11,245 nt of DNA from NCBI GenBank assembly GCA_002507425.1, contig DAZU01000129.1, positions 11,824-23,068 of the forward strand, in the 5' to 3' direction. This document shows positions 6,375 through 11,245 of this stretch, in pieces; positions within the stretch are counted from its first letter, which is position 1, and every line of letters starts with the position of its first letter. Source of the DNA: Euryarchaeota archaeon UBA53 (GTDB lineage Archaea > Thermoplasmatota > Poseidoniia > Poseidoniales > Poseidoniaceae). Under the pieces are notes generated by a model. It was not told where the DNA came from. It did no database searches and worked only from the letters and a program-made list of their open reading frames with translations. Made by a program: the position numbers and the translations under genes.

Positions 6375-6785
6375 TCAATATTTTCCAACTGACTCCATAT
6401 GCGAACGTGCAGCTGCTAAGACACCTCTACTCTCTTGATGAGTAAGTTGGTTCATTGCACTATCCCAATCCAACCACAGATGTTCTCTGTGCTCGTGGCT
6501 TAAATTAACGGTCATCGTCTCGGTTTCTGCGATATACCAAAAAACCTGTTTCTCTACCTTCTTCCCCTTGTGTTTGAAATTGTATGATGTCCTGTATTCA
6601 AAATCCAATATGAACTCAAAATCTTCAATCCCAGTCTCTTCTTTGAGTTCTCGTCCAGCGGTATCAAAGTTATCTGCATCTAACTCTTCTACATGACCCT
6701 TCGGAAAATCCCAGTGCCCCTGTGGATATTGAAGAAGAAGTATAGAGCCAAAATTGACTAAAACAACACCACAAGAGGTCTCCAT
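6375..6785 (-). CDS. Nudix hydrolase, Ap4A-hydrolase (bis(5'-nucleosyl)-tetraphosphatase) type
   Basis: 136 residues from the ATG at 6785-6783. An upstream in-frame ATG (6830) would add 15 residues, but the internal start METSCGVVLVNFGSILLL matches how Ap4A hydrolases begin, and a TATA-like box lies 26 bases upstream of it. The WDFPKGHVEE approach and the Nudix core RELKEETGI (45-53) are clear, supplying the Mg-binding glutamates. Nudix hydrolases cleave nucleoside diphosphates linked to another moiety; this subgroup splits dinucleoside polyphosphates such as Ap4A. The oddity is that the box from Gly30 to Ile53 is one residue longer than the 23-residue consensus, and the first Glu is not in place (Asp36/Ala37). 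The C-terminal half has HREHLWLDWDSAMNQL, typical of the fold's end. Substrate unproven. Confidence 0.9.
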   Translation of the reverse strand: METSCGVVLVNFGSILLLQYPQGHWDFPKGHVEELDADNFDTAGRELKEETGIEDFEFILDFEYRTSYNFKHKGKKVEKQVFWYIAETETMTVNLSHEHREHLWLDWDSAMNQLTHQESRGVLAAARSHMESVGKY

Positions 6786-6808
6786 TGGATACTCGGAAAT
6801 CCCCGATG

Positions 6809-6813
6809 TATAT
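6809..6813 (-). promoter_or_regulatory. TATA-like box for the Nudix gene
   Basis: The sequence TATAT (reading CATATAC on the minus strand) is centred 26 bases upstream of the chosen Nudix ATG at 6785. This is the archaeal TATA-to-start distance, so it predicts a leaderless or nearly leaderless transcript. It also argues against the longer start at 6830, which would lie upstream of the box. Inferred from spacing alone. Confidence 0.45.
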
Positions 6814-6833
6814 GACCAATGCTGAAACAACCT

Positions 6834-6852
6834 ACATATTCAAACAATATAT
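6834..6852 (+). promoter_or_regulatory. TATA-like elements for the DHH phosphoesterase gene
   Basis: Two AT-rich elements, ACATATT at 6834-6840 and AATATAT at 6846-6852, precede the ATG at 6869. The first is centred about 32 bases upstream and would give a leader of a few bases. The second is only about 20 bases upstream, a little too close. They share the 83-base divergent region with the Nudix promoter. Confidence 0.35.
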
Positions 6853-6868
6853 CTTGCAGGACTGTTTA

Positions 6869-7861
6869 ATGTCACCTCTCGATGGCATAACTAGGGTTAT
6901 TGCAGACTCTGATCTTGATGGTTTAATCGCAGCTGCAATTCTCGTATCTGGTAAACCGGACCTGGAGGTTCACTTTGCCCATCCTGCTATATTGCGGGCA
7001 GGAAGTTTAGATCACTTAATTAACAGACAAACAGCACTTTGCGATCTTCCATTTCATCCAGATTGTGGGCTTTACCTCGACCACCACATGACAAATAAAC
7101 CATCATTAGAAATTGAAAAACAATTTATCGCAGCTGGCGGAATATGCGTTTGGAGAGACACCCCTTCTGCGGCAAGAGCAGCTTATGATTTTATGAAAAA
7201 TGAACTCGATTTGAGCCACTTGGAAGAAATAATGCCAATTGTGGACGAATTAGATTCTGGAGGTATTTCGTATGATGATTTTATGCTAGATGGGCCCGTG
7301 CTCAGACTCTCTAGATCGCTGTCTTTAGCTGAGCCTGAGCATTTACAGACCGTGATGAAACAATTCTCATTAGGGTTACCTCTCGATGACATTTTAGAGA
7401 GTCACAAGGACAGGTTAGATAATCTAAAGAATGAGAGAAATTATTTGGAAAGTGTAGTTAAGAAGAATACGGTTATTATTGACAGAATGGCTATTTGCGA
7501 TCTAAGTGAGAATGAAATTAGATCAAATGGTTATCTGATAACAGCACTAGCAGGAGATGAAGCGCTAGCTTGCTGTGTGATTCACGGATACCTAGACGGA
7601 AGCATTGACAATCCTGATAGACCAGCATTGGGAGCCTCATTTTATGCCAATTCATTTAGATCTGAGGAAAATCGCTTCGACCTTTCAAAACTAGCTACTG
7701 CGCTTGATTCAACAGGCGGAGGTCATGCAAATGCATGTGGTTGCAGGATACAGGCTAGGGACTCCTCAATAGGAAAACTAACACAACTCGACAAACGGTA
7801 TAATATCGAAAAATGGTTGGACCTGTGGGCCGATAGAGAAATAAAATTACTGAAAAATTGA
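6869..7861 (+). CDS. DHH/DHHA1-family phosphoesterase
   Basis: 330 residues from ATG 6869. That start is preferred to an in-frame ATG at 6785, which would overlap the divergent Nudix promoter and add 28 unconserved residues. DHH motifs occur in order: I, VIADSDLDGLIAAAIL (Asp13, Asp15, Asp17); II, CDLPF (Asp59); III, LDHH (Asp71, His72, His73); IV, IVDELDSGG (Asp126 and Asp129). The C-terminal DHHA1 nucleic-acid or nucleotide-binding domain has GGGHANACGC (283-292). All metal-binding residues look intact. The family includes RecJ-like exonucleases, oligoribonucleases (NrnA) and cyclic-dinucleotide phosphodiesterases. The length and two-domain plan fit small stand-alone enzymes acting on short oligonucleotides or dinucleotides, not the multidomain RecJ/GAN nucleases. 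Exact substrate cannot be read from sequence. It is divergent from the Nudix gene and 53 bases ahead of the exporter. Confidence 0.9.
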   Translation: MSPLDGITRVIADSDLDGLIAAAILVSGKPDLEVHFAHPAILRAGSLDHLINRQTALCDLPFHPDCGLYLDHHMTNKPSLEIEKQFIAAGGICVWRDTPSAARAAYDFMKNELDLSHLEEIMPIVDELDSGGISYDDFMLDGPVLRLSRSLSLAEPEHLQTVMKQFSLGLPLDDILESHKDRLDNLKNERNYLESVVKKNTVIIDRMAICDLSENEIRSNGYLITALAGDEALACCVIHGYLDGSIDNPDRPALGASFYANSFRSEENRFDLSKLATALDSTGGGHANACGCRIQARDSSIGKLTQLDKRYNIEKWLDLWADREIKLLKN

Positions 7862-7872
7862 CATTTCTTTAA

Positions 7873-7880
7873 TTTATACA
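7873..7880 (+). promoter_or_regulatory. TATA-like box upstream of the MMPL exporter gene
   Basis: TTTATACA is centred about 38 bases upstream of the ATG at 7915. Archaeal spacing would put the transcription start near 7903, giving a leader of about 12 bases. The leader contains GGGTTGAG, at best a weak ribosome-binding site. The box lies only about 12 bases past the stop of the DHH gene, so the exporter probably has its own promoter. Confidence 0.4.
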
Positions 7881-7914
7881 TGTAATCAAATAGTATGTTT
7901 GTTGGGTTGAGATT

Positions 7915-10302
7915 ATGGAAAGCGTCACAGATCCTGAAAAAATCAGGCACAGGGCGTTTTTCAAATTGGGATTGTTCGCTTATGATTTTAGGGTTCAAGT
8001 ACTAGCTGGGGGAATCCTGACATGCCTTCTATTGGGTAGTCTGATAACTATGGGTCCCGATTGGGCAGAATCATGGGGAGAAGGTGATCTTGAGTCGGTA
8101 GAGGCTGGTGAAATAGTCGAGGATGCATTTTTTGGAGAAGACGAGGATATCCAGCGTTTTGTGTTTCTAGTTCACCATGATTCCCTAGATGACTCTTCGG
8201 AAGAATGGCAAGATGCTGTAAAAAGAGCACTAATCAAGTTTGAAAATAAACCCGACAATATCGTGACTATCAACTATTCATGGAATCAAACAGGAGAGGA
8301 AAGGTCTGATTTTGTTTACGAAGATGAAAATGGATTTTGGGCTAAGAATATTGTCAACATAAATCTTGATCGAAAAGAAGCGAAGGAACTGTATGCTGAA
8401 AATTACGAATATATTGTGATTGATTCCGAGTTTGACAGTTGGAGAACCGGAAATGTTGCTATCGATGTAATCTTTGACGTAAGAATACAAGAAGACCTAA
8501 TAAAAGCAGAATTAATTTCTGGGCCACTCACATTGATTATTCTTGGAATAGTTTTCGGGACTTTAATAGCCGCAATACTACCTCTTGGCGTTGCGTTTTT
8601 GACGGTTTTATCCGCTATGGGAATAACTATCTGGCTTTCCAATAATACAGATGTAACACAATATGCTCTTAATATAATTACATTAATTGGGATTGGAGTT
8701 TCAGTTGACTATTCGTTATTCATGGTTAACCGGTTTAGAGAAGAACTCAACAGAGGCCGAGATATTAGAACATCTACGGCAATGACAGTGGCTACTGCTG
8801 GTAAAGCGGTCTTTTTCAGCGGAGTAACAGTAGCAATAGGTCTGATGGGGATGTTGTTTTTCGAAAATACCGGCCTTCCCAGTTTGGGAATTGGAGGGAC
8901 CCTTGCAGTTTCTGTTGCTATGATATTTTCAATACTTGTTCTTCCAGCCCTACTGTCCATAATCGGTAGGGGGATGGACAAGCAAAATATCGTTAAGATT
9001 ACAACGAAAAAGAATCGCGTTTTTAGAATACCCAACAGATTACCTATTGCTTTTAGCACAGACAATGATGAGGAAGATGGCCTGTGGTCAAAAATAGCCA
9101 ACACAGTTATGGAACGTCCTTGGGCAGTTTTGATACCTACTTTGGTAATTTTGCTCGGGGCAGGTTTACCATTTTTGCAGGCTGATTTCTCTATCGCATC
9201 CAGAGATGCATTACCGCCCGATGATGAAACTAGAATCGGTCTCGAACTTATGGACGATAAATGGCCCAATGAGGCCGTAAATTCAGCCATGGTAGTTTTC
9301 GACTTCGATGGTGCAGACCCCCTCTCTGAGGAAAATATTCGAGTGATGTTCAAATGGATGGGCGAGCAGGTTAACGATTCTAGAGTCATCAATGGTTTTG
9401 GATATGCTTTCCCTCCAATTGAAAATTTAACCGAGTCCACGGTGGTAGAATTCTGGACTACTCCTGAAGAAAACCTAACAACAGAACAAATAATCACTCG
9501 AGAATACCTCAGATCAAGTTTCATTTCAAATAATGTAACCTACGTAGTCTTCTCACTCAGTGGTCCAATAACTAGCGAAGATGGTAGAGGATTTGTTTAT
9601 GATGTAAGAGAAGATAGAAACGATTTGCTTGCTAAATTAGTCACTGGAGAAAATTCTAGGGTTATGGTCGCAGGATTTTCCGCCTACAGTTTGGACGTCT
9701 TAGATGCAATAATAGAAAATCTGCCTATTGCGCTGGCTTTCATATTCATATCCACAATTGTTCTTATTTATCTTCAGGTTAAGAGTATAATTATTCCAAT
9801 TAAGGCTATTATAATGAATATTCTTTCAATATCAGCATCATTTGGAATGCTAGTGTTTGTATTCCAATGGGGTAATGGTGCTGAGTTGTTGAATTTTACA
9901 CCTCAACCCATTGAAACAACTAACCCAGTAATCATGTTCTGTATTGTGTTTGGTCTTTCAATGGACTATGAGGTTCTCATGTTATCCAGAATTCATGAAG
10001 AATGGGAGAATACGGGGGATAACACGCTTGCAGTTGCAAATGGATTGCAGAAAACCGGGCGACTAATTACAGGAGCAGCTGCTATTATGGTGGTCGTATT
10101 CATGGCATTTGGATTATCCTCGGTTGTAATATTGAAGCAAATTGGATTAGGTTTGGCATTAGCCATTCTCCTAGATGCTACTATCGTAAGGGCCCTTGTA
10201 GTTCCATCAACAATGCGTCTGATGGGCAAATGGAATTGGTGGACTCCTCGTTGGCTTGGAGGCTCTGATAAACCTAAGGAAATTGATGAAACTGAGGAAT
10301 AA
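7915..10302 (+). CDS. MMPL/RND-family membrane transporter
   Basis: 795 residues with the two-fold repeat of RND transporters. Transmembrane segments lie at about 26-46, 204-222, 224-242, 251-270, 297-316, 329-350, 402-420, 603-621, 627-649, 670-690, 716-737 and 744-765. Two large extracytoplasmic loops (about 47-200 and 421-600) separate TM1 from TM2 and TM7 from TM8. The proton-relay Asp-Tyr pairs typical of MmpL proteins are both present: GVSVDYSLFMVNRFREEL (Asp265-Tyr266) in TM4 and FGLSMDYEVLMLSRIHEEW (Asp684-Tyr685) in TM10. Relatives use the proton gradient to export lipids, drugs or other hydrophobic molecules, so the protein is likely an active antiporter or lipid exporter in the cytoplasmic membrane. 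There is no adjacent membrane-fusion or outer-membrane partner, as expected in a single-membrane cell. The cytoplasmic tail is short and acidic. Substrate unknown. Confidence 0.93.
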   Translation: MESVTDPEKIRHRAFFKLGLFAYDFRVQVLAGGILTCLLLGSLITMGPDWAESWGEGDLESVEAGEIVEDAFFGEDEDIQRFVFLVHHDSLDDSSEEWQDAVKRALIKFENKPDNIVTINYSWNQTGEERSDFVYEDENGFWAKNIVNINLDRKEAKELYAENYEYIVIDSEFDSWRTGNVAIDVIFDVRIQEDLIKAELISGPLTLIILGIVFGTLIAAILPLGVAFLTVLSAMGITIWLSNNTDVTQYALNIITLIGIGVSVDYSLFMVNRFREELNRGRDIRTSTAMTVATAGKAVFFSGVTVAIGLMGMLFFENTGLPSLGIGGTLAVSVAMIFSILVLPALLSIIGRGMDKQNIVKITTKKNRVFRIPNRLPIAFSTDNDEEDGLWSKIANTVMERPWAVLIPTLVILLGAGLPFLQADFSIASRDALPPDDETRIGLELMDDKWPNEAVNSAMVVFDFDGADPLSEENIRVMFKWMGEQVNDSRVINGFGYAFPPIENLTESTVVEFWTTPEENLTTEQIITREYLRSSFISNNVTYVVFSLSGPITSEDGRGFVYDVREDRNDLLAKLVTGENSRVMVAGFSAYSLDVLDAIIENLPIALAFIFISTIVLIYLQVKSIIIPIKAIIMNILSISASFGMLVFVFQWGNGAELLNFTPQPIETTNPVIMFCIVFGLSMDYEVLMLSRIHEEWENTGDNTLAVANGLQKTGRLITGAAAIMVVVFMAFGLSSVVILKQIGLGLALAILLDATIVRALVVPSTMRLMGKWNWWTPRWLGGSDKPKEIDETEE

Positions 10303-10352
10303 ATATTGCCACTGGAACTTAGAACGGCATCCTTGCGATTAACAAATCCGCC

Positions 10353-10370
10353 GGTGGCTCTAAAGCCGCC
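10353..10370 (+). other. Hairpin in the gap between the exporter and the last gene
   Basis: GGTGGCT and AGCCGCC form a 7-base-pair stem (one T-G wobble) closed by the four-base loop CTAA. It lies 50 bases past the exporter stop. No T-run follows, so it is not a bacterial-type terminator. It could be a structured 5' leader of the downstream gene, a 3' element of the exporter mRNA, or chance. Confidence 0.35.
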
Positions 10371-10442
10371 CGACATACGGCTCATCTCGGAGAGGTGATT
10401 GCACTGCAAGAGAATAACTTACTATCATGCCTAGACATAGGT

Positions 10443-11245
10443 ATGAAAAAGCATTCTCCTCCGTCCACCAGACAGAGATTAGTGGCTAAATCTCCTGAGT
10501 GGGAGATGTTAGAAAGACCTTGGAAGTCTCTCCTTTTAATAGCCTTGAACGAGATTCAAATTCCAGGTGGTGAGGATGGCCCCTCCGGTCAGAGCATGAT
10601 TAGAACCCGAAGAAGCAGAACTAGGCGAGGCAGCAAGGGTAGCGCAGGTCCAATGGAATGGCTTCCAAAGGCTAATGAGGCGATAATCAATGATGGTTCC
10701 CCAGAAGCTTACAGGTTAGCAGTTTTGTTGATTCGAAAAACTCTTTTTGAAGATGATTGGGATGAAACCTGGGATTCAATTTTGACCGATTTGAGAGAAT
10801 CTGTAAGCAAAGATGGGGTTCACCCTGTATGGTTGAAAATGGCTGAAGCAACGCCTATATTGGCTCAATTTGCTTCATTTCCTACAATCGAGGTTGCAGA
10901 GGAATCCCATGCATCTCTTGATCTCAGTATATCTTGGATAGATCCGGCGGATTCAAAGGCCTTAGCAGATGTAATTTCACAGTACGAGCTCAGGATTTCA
11001 AATGCAAAAATTAGGGCTGGTCTGAAGAAAGCTTGGGCTCAATTAAATGGCAAAAAGGGTTTAAAACAAATTGTAGGTCTTGAGAATTTGGAAGCAGAGT
11101 TGAGTGTTATCAGCGTTCTGTTAAAGATTCACCTAGGTATTGATTGTAAAGAATCATTGAATGAGTTGTCTAAGGTGGATAAGAAATTATCTGAAGCACT
11201 AAATGACCTAGTATCACTACGAGCTGGAAAGGCAAAGAATTGGAA
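10443..11245 (+). CDS. Unrecognised protein, 3' end beyond the window
   Basis: 267 complete codons with no stop, so the gene is cut by the right edge. No family recognised. The N-terminus is basic (MKKHSPPSTRQR). An Arg-rich patch, RTRRSRTRRGSK, lies at 54-65 and could bind nucleic acid or acidic phosphate. The region 70-145 is predominantly helical with many Trp (WLPKANEA, DDWDETWDSI). The part from about 175 onward is helical and Lys/Leu/Glu-rich, coiled-coil-like (LENLEAELSVISVLLKIHLG, later SKVDKKLSEALNDL). No membrane segment or signal peptide, so probably cytoplasmic. The frame is open back to 10323; GTG 10395 would add 16 residues. ATG 10443 is chosen as the first ATG in frame. Its length and ordinary composition make it a convincing coding region even though the product is unknown. 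Confidence 0.75.
   Translation, partial: MKKHSPPSTRQRLVAKSPEWEMLERPWKSLLLIALNEIQIPGGEDGPSGQSMIRTRRSRTRRGSKGSAGPMEWLPKANEAIINDGSPEAYRLAVLLIRKTLFEDDWDETWDSILTDLRESVSKDGVHPVWLKMAEATPILAQFASFPTIEVAEESHASLDLSISWIDPADSKALADVISQYELRISNAKIRAGLKKAWAQLNGKKGLKQIVGLENLEAELSVISVLLKIHLGIDCKESLNELSKVDKKLSEALNDLVSLRAGKAKNW

Noticed and set aside
6786..6868. Longer starts for both Nudix (from 6830) and DHH (from 6785), which would make the two genes overlap head to head
   Set aside because: Both extensions lack family similarity, and the TATA-like boxes lie inside them; the shorter starts leave a sensible divergent promoter.
8709..9524. 271-codon open frame on the minus strand inside the exporter gene
   Set aside because: It is antisense to a clear MMPL transporter. 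Its Ser/Pro/Ile-rich composition is that of a reverse-strand shadow, with no recognisable domain.
10353..10370. Hairpin as a bacterial rho-independent terminator of the exporter gene
   Set aside because: No T-run follows the stem, and the nearby sequence is GC-rich.
9993..10409. 138-codon minus-strand frame covering the exporter 3' end and the following gap
   Set aside because: Most of it is antisense to conserved exporter sequence, and the protein resembles nothing. The gap portion alone is too short to support a gene.
10427..10489. Short frame from ATG 10427
   Set aside because: It stops after 20 codons and has no similarity to anything; the overlapping long frame from 10443 is clearly the coding one.
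1..11245. CRISPR arrays, tRNA or rRNA genes, insertion sequences, toxin-antitoxin or defence genes
   Set aside because: No regularly spaced repeats, cloverleaf sequence, transposase motif or terminal inverted repeats were seen by eye; the content is ordinary chromosomal genes. A tRNAscan, Infernal or CRISPR search would be needed to be certain.

Overview
The window reads as ordinary, densely coded chromosome from a moderately AT-rich prokaryote, most likely a planktonic euryarchaeon of the Marine Group II (Poseidoniales) type. That placement is an inference. It rests on TATA-like boxes about 26 bases upstream of several start codons, few convincing Shine-Dalgarno sites, frequent AGA/AGG and ATA codons, a DHH/DHHA1 phosphoesterase, and the mix of families present. 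No rRNA or other marker gene is here to settle it, and an uncultured bacterium cannot be excluded.

Left part (1-3609): the C-terminal three quarters of a malic enzyme fused to a phosphotransacetylase domain (MaeB type) enters from the left edge. It ends tail to tail, with a 20-base overlap, against a three-gene leftward operon. In transcription order that operon encodes a 112-residue unknown protein, a glutathione-S-transferase-fold protein resembling prostaglandin E synthase 2 (CPFC active site), and a degenerate formylglycine-generating-enzyme (SUMF1-like) domain protein with two C-terminal membrane segments.

Middle part (3666-6338): a rightward run of rlmH (23S rRNA m3-pseudouridine methyltransferase family), a five-span membrane protein with a TPR-like tail, a small two-span membrane protein, a DUF2203-family protein, and a PduO/MMAB-type ATP:cob(I)alamin adenosyltransferase. 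The last two are 12 bases apart and probably co-transcribed. A leftward Nudix hydrolase of the Ap4A-hydrolase type faces the adenosyltransferase.

Right part (6869-11245): a DHH/DHHA1 phosphoesterase is divergent from the Nudix gene, with an 83-base shared promoter region. It is followed by a 795-residue MMPL/RND-family exporter with both Asp-Tyr proton-relay pairs. The window ends in a long open frame, still open at the edge, for an unrecognised protein with an Arg-rich patch. Its 140-base upstream region holds a hairpin and a strong unused Shine-Dalgarno-like sequence.

The genes are mostly housekeeping or auxiliary metabolism: C4/acetyl-CoA metabolism, cobalamin activation, rRNA modification, nucleotide clean-up and lipid or small-molecule export. 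I see no mobile element, CRISPR array, tRNA, rRNA or defence system. The less familiar items are the three-gene leftward operon, the palindrome over the promoter of the small membrane protein, and the unknown gene at the right edge.
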